The notes under the pieces: model-generated | Seen by the model: only the letters and a program-made list of their open reading frames with translations | Database searches by the model: none | Told to the model about the DNA's origin: nothing | Source: Mannheimia cairinae | GTDB taxonomy: Bacteria; Pseudomonadota; Gammaproteobacteria; Enterobacterales; Pasteurellaceae | DNA length: 64,000 nt | NCBI RefSeq assembly: GCF_028649535.1 | Contig: NZ_JAQSJE010000011.1 | Span: 1-64,000, forward strand | Direction of reading: 5' to 3' | Shown: positions 53,065 to 61,907 of the stretch, piece by piece | How positions within the stretch are numbered: the stretch's first letter is position 1 | How the letters are laid out: the number at the start of each line of letters is the position of its first letter | Made by a program: the position numbers and the translations under genes

Positions 53065-53123
53065 TGTGAACTAGATCACATTAAATTTTTGAGGCTAATT
53101 TTAAAAATGTGATCTAGTTCACG
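53065..53123 (-). promoter_or_regulatory. Twin CRP sites of mtlA arranged as an inverted repeat
   Basis: TGTGAACTAGATCACA (53065-53080) is an exact TGTGA-N6-TCACA site; TGTGATCTAGTTCACG (53108-53123) is a one-mismatch site. The two are mirror copies: GTGAACTAGATCACA at 53066-53080 is the exact reverse complement of TGTGATCTAGTTCAC at 53108-53122. Centres are about 43 bases (four helical turns) apart. Confidence 0.8.
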
Positions 53124-53144
53124 CTTTTGTGATTTTTAGTACAT

Positions 53145-53173
53145 AAAAAAGCCCAAACATTGCTGTTTGGGCT
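53145..53173 (-). terminator. Terminator after the MerP-like gene
   Basis: On the minus strand AAGCCCAAAC and GTTTGGGCTT form a 10-bp stem with a 5-base loop, followed by six T. It ends the transglutaminase-MerT-MerP message. Confidence 0.88.
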
Positions 53174-53189
53174 TCTGAAAAATATTCAT

Positions 53190-53495
53190 TTACAGTACTT
53201 TTGCAGAATAATTTAATTTTTCGACCGCTTGTATCAATTTTTCATTCTCAACATTAGGTTTTACAACCACATTCACTTTGCGTTCTTTCATTGAGGCTTT
53301 AGTTGAAATAACTCCATCGACTGCACGGAGTTCTTTATTCACTAAATAAACACAAAGCTGGCAGTACATTTCTGGAATTTCTAAAACAACATTTTTCTCA
53401 GCTTGTTCTGTTGCTTGTGGTGCTTGCTTTTCCTCTGCATAAGCGAAAGGAACGCTTACTAAAGATAAACCTAAAATCAGTAATAGTTTTTTCAT
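53190..53495 (-). CDS. merP: MerP-like periplasmic heavy-metal-binding protein
   Basis: A 101-residue protein. The signal peptide (about 1-20, ending AYA) is followed by a short Gln/Ala/Glu linker and an HMA fold (about residues 35-101) with the metal motif MYCQLC (Cys45, Cys48) and the typical VNKELRAVDGVISTKASMKERKVNVVV. Mer-type proteins pass Hg(II) to MerT; related proteins may bind Cu or other soft metals. There is no merA, merR or merC here, so mercury detoxification is not supported. An uptake core (about 53224) overlaps its 3' part. CGGAG precedes the ATG. Confidence 0.85.
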   Translation of the reverse strand: MKKLLLILGLSLVSVPFAYAEEKQAPQATEQAEKNVVLEIPEMYCQLCVYLVNKELRAVDGVISTKASMKERKVNVVVKPNVENEKLIQAVEKLNYSAKVL

Positions 53496-53508
53496 TTTAT
53501 TCTCCGCC

Positions 53509-53865
53509 TTACATTTCTAAAATATAAGGTAAAACATAAGGGTAGGTTAGAAAGAAGATCACTACCACAAACACAATCCAATATAAAATCACTAACGTTT
53601 TTCGAGAAAGGTATTTGGTGCAGATAATTTTATTGGAAAAATTAAGTAACCAAAAACCGTAGCCAAAAGCAATGAGTGAAAGAATTAACATTGGTAGTTG
53701 TAAAAACTCCAACTGGTTTAACTCCATTAACCAAGGGGAAGAAATCCCGAATACAAGATAAACCAATGGGGCAATACAACAGAGTGTGGAACCGACCGCA
53801 GTGGCTACTGCGGCCACACACATAGTAATGAATTTACTGTTATAGCTCTTTTGAGATGAATTCAT
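53509..53865 (-). CDS. merT: MerT-like inner-membrane metal transporter
   Basis: A 118-residue protein with three TM segments. The vicinal cysteines [11 protein letters not shown] in TM1 (Cys29, Cys30) are the MerT hallmark, and a further Cys (IICTKYLS) lies in the TM2-TM3 loop as in MerT. Start ATG 53865 (MNSSQKSY) overlaps the transglutaminase gene's end by 26 bases; a longer frame to 53886 is possible. It transports a soft metal from the MerP-like protein to the cytoplasm; the metal is not known. Confidence 0.85.
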   Translation of the reverse strand: MNSSQKSYNSKFITMCVAAVATAVGSTLCCIAPLVYLVFGISSPWLMELNQLEFLQLPMLILSLIAFGYGFWLLNFSNKIICTKYLSRKTLVILYWIVFVVVIFFLTYPYVLPYILEM

Positions 53866-54946
53866 AACCAAATTCTTTCGGAACAAAGTAATTTAATGGA
53901 TCGCCCCCCACTTCTGCATAAGGGTAACCAAAGTTATTTAATGGGGTTAATTCCGGTTGTGGATATAAATCAAAATCACGACCGTGGTTAAAACCAACCC
54001 AGTTCATTTCCCAGTTGCCGAATAGGTATTTTGAAACGGCTTGCACATCCGCATCTGATACTTCTTTTTTCTCTGCTAAACGCATTTTTGCTACATCTGC
54101 TGAATCTACCGGTACCCAGCCAAAACCAGCCAAATAGAACTCTGCACGGCAGTGCTGACCACCACTTTCGTTGGCAATACCATCTTTGGAGCTACCAAAG
54201 GCTGTTTTAGAATATTGGCTCATTTTATCCGCTTTACCTAAACGGATACCAAAGACTTCACGAGCTGGAATATCAGACGCTCTGGCTAAGGCGACAAACA
54301 CAGAGTTAATATCGGTACATTTTCCTTTTAGCACTTTAGTGGTTAAGATTTTTTCCACATCACCATCACCACAACCAATAACAGAGTTATCACGCTCCAT
54401 ATTATCCACAATCCAGTTGTGAATAAGTTCGGCTTTTTTCAGTGGATTTTTCTCATCGCCAACAATTTTATCAGCATACTCTTTTACGATACCGTCGGTT
54501 TTAATGTGTGCGGTTGGTTTTAAATATTCCAATACATCAACCGAATAGATGATTTTTTCCGGCATTTGGTAATTATCTAACGCACCTTGTGCCATTGGCT
54601 CACGATCTTTGGTTTCGATCAACAACTTCACTTTCATATCACGTTTTGGGGCATCAGCATCCCAGCTAGCAAACAAGGTTTTGGCACCATAAGCGTTGTT
54701 TTCTGTGATATAGGCAGTTTTGTAACTTCCCTCAAACTCAATAGATTTAATCTCTTGATATTCGGTTGTAGAAGGCAACGGAATCCATAAATTGGTTACG
54801 CCAGAAGAGCCTTGTGGCACGACTAAATCATAAGATTGCGTAAATTCGTAAGTATGGGTGTTAGTGTGGAAATTGTTTTGTTGAACAGGTGCGGCAAAAG
54901 CTGTTGCGCAGCTTGAAGCCACCAAAGAGGCAATAAGTTTATTCAT
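53840..54946 (-). CDS. Secreted transglutaminase-like (papain-fold) protein
   Basis: A 368-residue periplasmic protein. The signal peptide ends TAFA. The N-terminal beta-rich region (about 25-170) is followed by a transglutaminase core with the Cys-His-Asp triad: [31 protein letters not shown] (Cys), [24 protein letters not shown] (His, then Asp). [11 protein letters not shown] has an extra cysteine. It could be a protease, amidase or cross-linking enzyme. First gene of an operon with merT and merP homologues. AAGGA precedes the ATG. Confidence 0.82.
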   Translation of the reverse strand: MNKLIASLVASSCATAFAAPVQQNNFHTNTHTYEFTQSYDLVVPQGSSGVTNLWIPLPSTTEYQEIKSIEFEGSYKTAYITENNAYGAKTLFASWDADAPKRDMKVKLLIETKDREPMAQGALDNYQMPEKIIYSVDVLEYLKPTAHIKTDGIVKEYADKIVGDEKNPLKKAELIHNWIVDNMERDNSVIGCGDGDVEKILTTKVLKGKCTDINSVFVALARASDIPAREVFGIRLGKADKMSQYSKTAFGSSKDGIANESGGQHCRAEFYLAGFGWVPVDSADVAKMRLAEKKEVSDADVQAVSKYLFGNWEMNWVGFNHGRDFDLYPQPELTPLNNFGYPYAEVGGDPLNYFVPKEFGYEFISKEL

Positions 54947-55231
54947 TGAATGATCCTTATTAGAGTGAAAAACAGTTAAAACTTAACATATTAAGTATTC
55001 TAACTACGGATGAGGTTGCATAGTAGCCAATAAAAAATTGAAAAGCAATAGCCTCTCTCAAATAATCTTTAGTAAGCACAAGCGGTCTGTTTTTTCTTCA
55101 ATTTTGTAAATTTTGAAAGAAATATCACCGCTTAGTTATTTCAACACTTGTATTTATAAAAATCATCCCCATTAACTTTCCTTGTATTCATTTTTAATAC
55201 ATAACTTAACAAAATTCAAAAGGAACACATA

Positions 55232-55861
55232 ATGGCATTAGATTTCAACTCAGTGGCTTTAGAATCAGTAGAAGCAAAAGGCGGATACGGTATCGGTTTA
55301 CAAATTGGTCAGCAACTTTTAGGTAGTGGTATGGATGTAAGTGCTGAAGCGGTTGCTCGTGGTATTTACGATGTATTAAACAACAACCCACCTGCTGTTG
55401 ACATTAACGAAGTTACTGCTGCGTTACAAGAATTAGGCCAACGTGCAGAAGCAGCACAAGCAGAAGCATTCAAAGCGATTGATGCAGAAAACAAAGCATT
55501 CTTAGAAGAAAACAAAAAAGCAAAAGGTGTTGTTGTAACAGATAGCGGTTTACAATATGAAATCTTAACTGAAGGCACTGGCGAAAAACCAACAGCAACG
55601 TCAACAGTACGTGTTCACTACACAGGTTCATTAATTGACGGTACTGTATTTGATAGCTCAGTACAACGTGGGCAGCCGGCAGCATTCCCAGTAAACGGCG
55701 TAATTCGTGGTTGGACAGAAGCATTACAATTAATGCCTGTTGGTTCAAAATGGCGTTTAACTATCCCTCAAGAACTTGCTTATGGCGAACGTGGTGCAGG
55801 TGCATCAATTCCTCCATTTGCTACTTTAGTTTTTGAAGTGGAATTATTAGATATTCTTTAA
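55232..55861 (+). CDS. fklB: FKBP-type peptidyl-prolyl isomerase FklB
   Basis: A 209-residue protein. An N-terminal helical dimerisation domain (about 1-95, [21 protein letters not shown]) and a C-terminal FKBP domain (about 105-209: [52 protein letters not shown]) match FKBP22/FklB (206). There is no signal peptide, so it is cytoplasmic, unlike FkpA. AAAAGGAA precedes the ATG; a perfect uptake sequence lies about 150 bases upstream (near 55079). Confidence 0.94.
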   Translation: MALDFNSVALESVEAKGGYGIGLQIGQQLLGSGMDVSAEAVARGIYDVLNNNPPAVDINEVTAALQELGQRAEAAQAEAFKAIDAENKAFLEENKKAKGVVVTDSGLQYEILTEGTGEKPTATSTVRVHYTGSLIDGTVFDSSVQRGQPAAFPVNGVIRGWTEALQLMPVGSKWRLTIPQELAYGERGAGASIPPFATLVFEVELLDIL

Positions 55862-55875
55862 TCTAAAATAAATAG

Positions 55876-55910
55876 AAAAAGCCCTGTAAAATCAATTTAC
55901 AGGGCTTTTT
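55876..55910 (+). terminator. fklB terminator
   Basis: AAAAAGCCCTGTAAA (55876-55890) and TTTACAGGGCTTTTT (55896-55910) form a 15-bp perfect stem with a 5-base loop and T-run. Strong intrinsic terminator. Confidence 0.93.
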
Positions 55911-55939
55911 AAATACTTTAACCCGCTTTAGAATTTCCA

Positions 55940-56458
55940 ATGAATAAGAAAAAATCGCTCATCACTCGCTTTCTCAAAAATATCTTTATATACGGTGGCT
56001 TATTTATCATCGTGAGTTTTCTGGTCGATTGGTATAGAGCTCCAACCGCTCCAGCTCAATTTGGGCAACAAGTACAATACGATATTCAAAACCAACCGAA
56101 GATCATTGCTCAATTAAGCCACAACAAACCAATGCTTCTCTATTTTTGGGGAAGTTGGTGCCATTACTGCAAAGTGGTTTCGCCAAATATTCAGCAATTT
56201 GCAAATGAAGGAATGGAAGTGTTAAGTGTGGCACTAAAATCTGGTAGTGATATGGAAGTAAAAAATTATCTTGATGAAAATGGCTACGCTTTCCCAACCT
56301 TAAATGACCCAATGGGCGAATTTTCTCAAGGTTGGAATATTCAAGCCACACCAACGATTTTAATCATTAAAGATAGTAAAATTTTACACCACACGACAGG
56401 CTATACCAGCTATTGGGGGTTAAAAATTAGGTTATGGTTATCGGAATTGTTACCGTAA
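55940..56458 (+). CDS. Membrane-anchored thioredoxin-like disulfide oxidoreductase (ScsD-like)
   Basis: A 172-residue protein. One N-terminal TM anchor (about residues 12-32, IFIYGGLFIIVSFLVDW) is followed by a periplasmic thioredoxin fold with active site WGSWCHYCKVV (CHYC) and cis-Pro loop IQATPTILII. Layout and length match ScsD-type proteins. No scsABC genes are near. Its partner is not evident; it might reduce or oxidise periplasmic thiols. Weak ribosome site. Confidence 0.8.
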   Translation: MNKKKSLITRFLKNIFIYGGLFIIVSFLVDWYRAPTAPAQFGQQVQYDIQNQPKIIAQLSHNKPMLLYFWGSWCHYCKVVSPNIQQFANEGMEVLSVALKSGSDMEVKNYLDENGYAFPTLNDPMGEFSQGWNIQATPTILIIKDSKILHHTTGYTSYWGLKIRLWLSELLP

Positions 56459-56474
56459 AAACCCTTGCCTGTTA

Positions 56475-57539
56475 TTAAATGAGAAAAACAACAGGCACTA
56501 AATTCATCGTAATCATTGTGGTGATCGATAAAATCAGCCTTGATGAGCCAAAAATAAAACCTCGGTTCTTTCCGTTATCAAACTTCACTAATAAATTTGC
56601 CATTGCGGTTAAAGCGTACACTTCCACCACCGTAAAAATAACCGTATAAACGTAAGCAGCAGTTAAAGTGGCAATTTTTACCGTAATAAACCAAGGTAAA
56701 ATCATTGCAACGGCTAAAATTGGTGAAATCCAAATCAGCTGAGTTTTGGTTAAATTGATTCGTCTGGAGAAGGAAGACTGAAGACTGACCGTTAAAATAC
56801 CGTTAATAAACAAAGCGATAGGCGAATGTTCTGGCACGCCTAGCACTTTATCAAATAGGTACGGAAAGATAATAAAATAGGATGAGGCAACGCTTAACGG
56901 CACAAATAGCATTAAGTGAGCGAATAAAAACTCTTTACTGATAATTTCTTTAATTTGAGCAAAACGGAATTTTACCTTTTCACTCACACCTTCCACACCA
57001 TAAAAAGGTTTTACCATAAAGGCGAATAGTGCCGCCTCAAGTAAAAAGCAGATCCAAATCAGCGTTTCAATCAGCTCAAACTTAATAAAAGGGATAACGA
57101 TAAGCGGAGCCAGCATTGACGACATACTGGTCACTTTTAAATATTTGCCTTGCAATCGGGTTTTTGCGGCATATTCATTGCCGGCTAAGGCGAGTAAACA
57201 GGCTCGGGCATTGGTACCGAATAAACAGCTCCCTAAGCCGAAGCAAGTGGTTGCTAACAATAGCACCATATAGTTATCCGCCGCTAAAAACAGCATATAG
57301 GCAAGCACATCTAACAAACAGCCGAGCAACATCATTTTCGCCAACCCATAACGGTCGCCCCAAATGCCAGCTAAAATCGCCAAAGCTTGATTACAAAACA
57401 GTAATAACGAAAGCGAAAAAGCAATTTGAGCGTTGTCTAGCCCTTTATCTTTGAGATAAAAGAAAAAGACACTCTGCATTGAAAAAAATGCAGTGGTGGA
57501 AACAAAACGGCGAGTGAGTAAGAGTTTTTCTAAAGGCAT
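56475..57539 (-). CDS. Major facilitator superfamily transporter, unassigned
   Basis: A 354-residue membrane protein with about eleven to twelve hydrophobic segments. The first half has the MFS loop AGIWGDRYGLAKMMLLGCLLD (between TM2 and TM3), then GLGSCLFGTNARACLLALAG. The likely start is ATG 57539 (MPLEKLLLTRRF), but a GTG at 57584 is possible; neither has a good ribosome site. Substrate unknown; drug/siderophore exporter families share this loop. Confidence 0.75.
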   Translation of the reverse strand: MPLEKLLLTRRFVSTTAFFSMQSVFFFYLKDKGLDNAQIAFSLSLLLFCNQALAILAGIWGDRYGLAKMMLLGCLLDVLAYMLFLAADNYMVLLLATTCFGLGSCLFGTNARACLLALAGNEYAAKTRLQGKYLKVTSMSSMLAPLIVIPFIKFELIETLIWICFLLEAALFAFMVKPFYGVEGVSEKVKFRFAQIKEIISKEFLFAHLMLFVPLSVASSYFIIFPYLFDKVLGVPEHSPIALFINGILTVSLQSSFSRRINLTKTQLIWISPILAVAMILPWFITVKIATLTAAYVYTVIFTVVEVYALTAMANLLVKFDNGKNRGFIFGSSRLILSITTMITMNLVPVVFLI

Positions 57540-57653
57540 TTTGGCATTGGGGATAAATAAAAGGGGATATTCTACTCTCTCCACTTATCGTGAGCAATCA
57601 CACCGCCTTTTATTTTACCTTTTCCGTTGGTTTCGGTATCATAGCCACTATTG

Positions 57654-57710
57654 AAAGCGGTCGGATTTCCGCAATTTTTTGCAAATTATTTATCAAAAAC
57701 GACCGCTTGT
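57654..57710. repeat. Paired uptake sequences upstream of mnmE
   Basis: AAAGCGGTCGG (from about 57655) and CGACCGCTTGT (to 57710) with TTTTTTGCAAA between. An inverted uptake-signal pair 22 bases before mnmE, in the region between divergent genes, so it is not acting as a simple terminator. Confidence 0.6.
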
Positions 57711-57732
57711 TGCACAAATTTAAGGATAACAA

Positions 57733-59091
57733 ATGAAAGAGACTATTGTCGCCCAAGCCACCCCTATCGGACGTGGCGGTGTGGGGATTCTACGTGTTTC
57801 CGGCCCGCTTGCCGAAACCGTGGCAGAAGCCGTATTGGGTAAAAAATTAAAACCTCGCTTTGCAAATTACCTCCCCTTCAAAGATGAAGACGGCACTGTG
57901 CTAGACCAAGGCATTGCCCTATTCTTTAAAGCCCCAAACTCCTTTACGGGCGAAGACGTGCTTGAACTACAAGGACACGGCGGACAAGTGATCTTAGACT
58001 TGTTGATGAAACGCATTCTACAAGTTGATGGCATTCGTATTGCTCGTGCCGGGGAATTTTCCGAACAAGCATTTTTAAACGATAAATTGGACTTAGCCCA
58101 AGCCGAGGCGATTGCCGATTTGATTGATGCGACTAGCGAACAAGCAGCTCGTTCAGCATTGAAATCGCTACAAGGCGAATTTTCCAACAAAGTCAATGAA
58201 CTGGTGGATTCCGTCATTTATTTACGCACCTATGTTGAGGCTGCAATCGACTTCCCTGATGAAGAAATCGACTTTTTGGCCGACGGTAAAATTGAGAATA
58301 AATTAAACGAAATCATCGCCCAATTAGACAGCGTTCGCAAAGAGGCAAAACAAGGCTCAATTCTGCGTGAAGGAATGAAAGTAGTGATTGCAGGTAAGCC
58401 GAATGCAGGTAAATCAAGCTTACTCAACGCATTAGCGGGCAGAGAGGCGGCGATTGTAACCAATATTGCCGGCACCACCCGAGATGTGTTGCGTGAGCAT
58501 ATCCATATTGACGGAATGCCGTTGCACATTATTGACACCGCAGGGCTTAGAGATGCGAGCGATGAAGTGGAACGTATTGGAATTCAACGAGCGTGGGATG
58601 AAATTGCTCAAGCCGATCACGTGTTATTGATGATTGACAGCACCGAACAGCAAGCCGATCAATTTAGGGAAGAATGGGCGGATTTCTTGGCAAAACTACC
58701 ACAAAACATTCCTGTTACTGTGATTCGTAATAAAGTGGATTTATCGGGCGAGCCAGAAGGCTTAATTCAGGTTGAAGATTTCACAATGATCCGCCTTTCC
58801 GCTCAAACTAAAGTGGGCGTGGATTTACTCAGAGAACATCTTAAAAAATCAATGGGTTATCAAAGCTCAACTGAAGGTGGATTCCTTGCTCGTCGTCGCC
58901 ATTTACAAGCCCTAGAAACTGCTGCAACTCACTTAGAGCGTGGACATATTCAGCTTACCCAATTCTTCGCCGGCGAATTATTAGCCGAAGAGTTGCGAAT
59001 GGTGCAAAATGCGTTAAGCGAAATTACCGGGCAATTTACCTCCGATGATTTGCTCGGCAATATTTTCAGCTCATTTTGTATCGGCAAATAA
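57733..59091 (+). CDS. mnmE: tRNA modification GTPase MnmE
   Basis: A 452-residue GTPase that with MnmG adds the carboxymethylaminomethyl group to wobble uridine-34 of certain tRNAs. N-terminal folate-binding domain ([23 protein letters not shown]), helical domain, inserted G domain with [14 protein letters not shown] (G1), TTRD (G2), DTAGLRDA (G3), NKVD (G4), and the C-terminal zinc-free CIGK motif (catalytic Cys). AAGGA precedes ATG 57733. Followed after 9 bases by tilS. Confidence 0.97.
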   Translation: MKETIVAQATPIGRGGVGILRVSGPLAETVAEAVLGKKLKPRFANYLPFKDEDGTVLDQGIALFFKAPNSFTGEDVLELQGHGGQVILDLLMKRILQVDGIRIARAGEFSEQAFLNDKLDLAQAEAIADLIDATSEQAARSALKSLQGEFSNKVNELVDSVIYLRTYVEAAIDFPDEEIDFLADGKIENKLNEIIAQLDSVRKEAKQGSILREGMKVVIAGKPNAGKSSLLNALAGREAAIVTNIAGTTRDVLREHIHIDGMPLHIIDTAGLRDASDEVERIGIQRAWDEIAQADHVLLMIDSTEQQADQFREEWADFLAKLPQNIPVTVIRNKVDLSGEPEGLIQVEDFTMIRLSAQTKVGVDLLREHLKKSMGYQSSTEGGFLARRRHLQALETAATHLERGHIQLTQFFAGELLAEELRMVQNALSEITGQFTSDDLLGNIFSSFCIGK

Positions 59092-59100
59092 GAGGGCAAA

Positions 59101-60363
59101 ATGGCTCTGTTTCACGCTTTTCAAATGCAATGTAAGCAACTGCTCCCAAACACAACAGATTTCTTAATCGGCTTAAGTGGCGGAGTGGATTCCGTGGTGT
59201 TGTTACATTTATTTGCTCGCACAAAGCAAAATATTCGAGCCATTTATATCCACCACGGCTTAAGCCCTAATGCCGATAGCTGGGCTGATTTTTGTGAACA
59301 ATATTGCAAGCGGTTGAATATCCCTTTTATTTTGCAAAAAGTGGTGGTTGATAGCCGTGAAGGGATTGAAAACGGAGCAAGAACCGCCCGCTATCAAGCA
59401 TTCCGACAACATTTGCAACCAAACGAAGTGCTTGCCACCGCTCATCATTTAGACGACCAAGCGGAAACCTTCTTTCTTGCTTTAAAACGTGGCAGTGGCA
59501 TTAAAGGCTTATCTGCGATGCAAGCGGTCAGTTTTTTGCAAAATTTTACACTTTTCCGACCGCTACTAACCTTTAGCAAAGCAGAGTTACTATCTTATGC
59601 TCAGCAACATCAGTTGTCTTGGATTGAAGATGAAAGCAATGCCGACAGTCGTTACGATCGCAATTTCCTTCGAAATGAAATCCTCCCCACGCTCAATCAG
59701 CGTTGGAATGGATTTAGCCAAATGGTGGCAAGATCCGCTCAACATTGTGCCGAACAGCAAAACCTAATTGAAGAGCTATTAGCCGATGAACTTGCCGATA
59801 GAATAGGCGAAAAAAATCAATTCTCTATTGCAGGCTTTGAACAATTCTCACAAGCCAAGCAACAGCAACTTCTCCGTTTATGGCTGGAAAAAAATGGCTT
59901 GATGATGCCCAGCCAAGCTCAATTACAAGCGGTTATTTTTGAGCTGATTTTTGCAAAATCGGATAAAAACCCACAACTGAAACTCGGCGATAAGATTATT
60001 AGACGCTATCAGCAAGCAATTTATATCACAGAAGAAATACCAAATATTCCGGCATTTGAGATTCAATTAGCGGTGGAAACAGAGCTTGAACTGCCTTATC
60101 AGCTGGGTAATATTATTCGTTATAATCACGAGATTATTTGCAAAAAAGACGGAAAAACAGACCGTTTGCAACTGCCTATTGAGCTTGCAGATCAAAGGTT
60201 GATGCTTAGAGTTGGGCAAAAAGGTAAGGTCAAACTTTACCGCAAGCCACATCGAGAAGAGATGAAAAAGATTTGGCAACAGTACCAAATCCCCGTATGG
60301 GAACGTGAACGCACTCCCCTTATTTTTTGGCAAGAAGAGTTAGTCGCTTGCTTGCCTTATTAA
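59101..60363 (+). CDS. tilS: tRNA(Ile)-lysidine synthase TilS
   Basis: A 420-residue N-type ATP pyrophosphatase that converts C34 of tRNA-Ile(CAU) to lysidine. The PP-loop motif is [15 protein letters not shown], then [39 protein letters not shown] and [13 protein letters not shown]; the C-terminal domains carry [28 protein letters not shown]. Several uptake cores lie within the gene (about 59307, 59521, 59928). It ends 8 bases from the convergent xerD with no visible terminator between. Confidence 0.95.
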   Translation: MALFHAFQMQCKQLLPNTTDFLIGLSGGVDSVVLLHLFARTKQNIRAIYIHHGLSPNADSWADFCEQYCKRLNIPFILQKVVVDSREGIENGARTARYQAFRQHLQPNEVLATAHHLDDQAETFFLALKRGSGIKGLSAMQAVSFLQNFTLFRPLLTFSKAELLSYAQQHQLSWIEDESNADSRYDRNFLRNEILPTLNQRWNGFSQMVARSAQHCAEQQNLIEELLADELADRIGEKNQFSIAGFEQFSQAKQQQLLRLWLEKNGLMMPSQAQLQAVIFELIFAKSDKNPQLKLGDKIIRRYQQAIYITEEIPNIPAFEIQLAVETELELPYQLGNIIRYNHEIICKKDGKTDRLQLPIELADQRLMLRVGQKGKVKLYRKPHREEMKKIWQQYQIPVWERERTPLIFWQEELVACLPY

Positions 60364-60370
60364 CTTTTTT

Positions 60371-61264
60371 CTAGCCTCTTGGATGATATTTTTGATGTAA
60401 CGATTTCAAGCGAGCTTTCGCCACTTGGGTATAAATTTGTGTAGTGGATAAATCGCTATGCCCAAGTAACATCTGCACCACTCGTAAATCTGCACCGTGA
60501 TTGACTAAATGGGTTGCAAAAGCGTGGCGTAAAATATGTGGCGACAGTTTATCGCTATCAATACCGGCCAACACCGCATAATGTTTAATGCGATGCCAAA
60601 AGGTTTGCCTTGTCATCTGCTGACCACGGCGACTTGGAAACACTACATCAGATTGCTGATTATTCAACAAAATCGGGCGACCGTATTGGAAAAACTCCTG
60701 TATCCAATAATTTGCTTCTTCGCCCAGTGGCACTAATCGCTCTTTATCCCCTTTCCCAATAATTCTTACCACACCTTGTTTTAAGCTTAAATTATCTGTT
60801 GAAAGTGAAACCAACTCGGTTACTCGAAGCCCCGTGGCATACAATAATTCAAGCATCGCCTTATCTCGCAATTCGATAGGATCTAGCGTATTCGGGCAAT
60901 CTAATAGATCCATCACTTGCTCTTCGCTGAGTGATTTCGGTAAATGAGCTGGCTTTCTCGGCGAAGTTAAAGTGAGCGTTGGATCATCTTTTCGATAATT
61001 TTCAAGATACAAAAATCGGAAAAATTTACGTAAACAACTTAACATACGGGCAGAACTTGTCGCCTTATAACCCTGTTCCAAACGTTCGCCCAAAAAACCT
61101 TGTAAATCAATAGGATCAAGAGTGAGAAAGGCTTTAGGTGCAGAGAAATAATCGGCAAAACGCTCTAAATCAGAACGATAAGAGGCAACGGTATTTTCAG
61201 ATAAACCGTGCTCTTGCCATAAAGTATCAAGAAATTGTTCGATAATAGGGTCTAGTTCAGCCAT
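60371..61264 (-). CDS. xerD: Tyrosine site-specific recombinase XerD
   Basis: A 297-residue recombinase that with XerC resolves chromosome dimers at dif under FtsK control. N-terminal SAM-like core-binding domain; catalytic residues in ATGLRVTELVSLS (Arg), GKGDKERLVPLG (Lys), LSPHILRHAFATHLV (His-x-x-Arg), LGHSDLSTTQIYTQV (His and Tyr). Length equals E. coli XerD (298). The start codon follows directly on the uptake core CCGCTTGT, so no Shine-Dalgarno is visible. Confidence 0.95.
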   Translation of the reverse strand: MAELDPIIEQFLDTLWQEHGLSENTVASYRSDLERFADYFSAPKAFLTLDPIDLQGFLGERLEQGYKATSSARMLSCLRKFFRFLYLENYRKDDPTLTLTSPRKPAHLPKSLSEEQVMDLLDCPNTLDPIELRDKAMLELLYATGLRVTELVSLSTDNLSLKQGVVRIIGKGDKERLVPLGEEANYWIQEFFQYGRPILLNNQQSDVVFPSRRGQQMTRQTFWHRIKHYAVLAGIDSDKLSPHILRHAFATHLVNHGADLRVVQMLLGHSDLSTTQIYTQVAKARLKSLHQKYHPRG

Positions 61265-61367
61265 ACAAGCGGTTAAATTTAAAGGAAATTTTGCAAATTT
61301 TAACAGACTTTATCATATAAAAAACAAAACCGATTAACTATTGCTAATCGGTTCTAATATTAGGCTG

Positions 61368-61814
61368 TTATTTCAATAAATCTTGCAAGCTCAATTTCAT
61401 TTTTGCCACTTGTTCTAAATAAAGTTGCTTATTTTCTAATTCATCTGTTAATTGAACAATGGCTTCTGAAAGGGTTAAATTTTGGCTTTTGGCATATTTA
61501 GACAACCTTAGCCAGCTAGAATATTCTAAATCGATAGATTTCTTCTTCGTTGTTTGTTTTTCTGCATTGAAAAAACGCTTTCTTTTTGCCCTTACCGATT
61601 GACGCATTTTTTTGCGTTGCTCGGGTGTCATTTCCGACTTAATCCATTTCTCCACTTCTTCTGGCGAATCTTGCAATGTTGAGAGAAACTGCACTTTTAA
61701 ATCGATTAAACTTTGTTCTTCATACTTGGTAATATTTTCACCTTCTCGGTGTTTTTTAAGCAGGTATTTCCACTTCCAAGTCGTCTCTTGAGTAATTAGT
61801 TTTTGGTATCGCAT
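61368..61814 (-). CDS. matP: Macrodomain Ter protein MatP
   Basis: A 148-residue DNA-binding protein that organises the terminus region by binding matS sites. RYQKLITQETTWKWKYLLKKHREGENIT, RAKRKRFFNAEKQTTKKKSIDLEYSSWLRLSKYA (ribbon-helix-helix) and a C-terminal coiled coil closely match E. coli MatP (150). The adjacent lonH-fabA order is the same as in enterobacteria. Divergent from lonH. Confidence 0.95.
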   Translation of the reverse strand: MRYQKLITQETTWKWKYLLKKHREGENITKYEEQSLIDLKVQFLSTLQDSPEEVEKWIKSEMTPEQRKKMRQSVRAKRKRFFNAEKQTTKKKSIDLEYSSWLRLSKYAKSQNLTLSEAIVQLTDELENKQLYLEQVAKMKLSLQDLLK

Positions 61815-61907
61815 AGTAGTAAATTGTTATAGGAAATATAAGCTATGTTTAGCAAGTATATCGGAATTCTGTATAATAAACCAAATTTTCGATAACGAGG
61901 CAAATTT

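Noticed and set aside
53190-53865. Mercury resistance operon
   Set aside because: MerT and MerP homologues are present but merA, merR and merC/merD are not, and the first gene is a transglutaminase-like protein.
54947-55231. Possible gene in the 285-base gap before fklB
   Set aside because: No frame with a ribosome site; only an uptake signal near 55079 and AT-rich sequence are visible.
3568-61275. Repeated ACAAGCGGT motif read as CRISPR or another array
   Set aside because: Copies are scattered in genes and gaps in both orientations with no regular spacing; they are uptake signal sequences.
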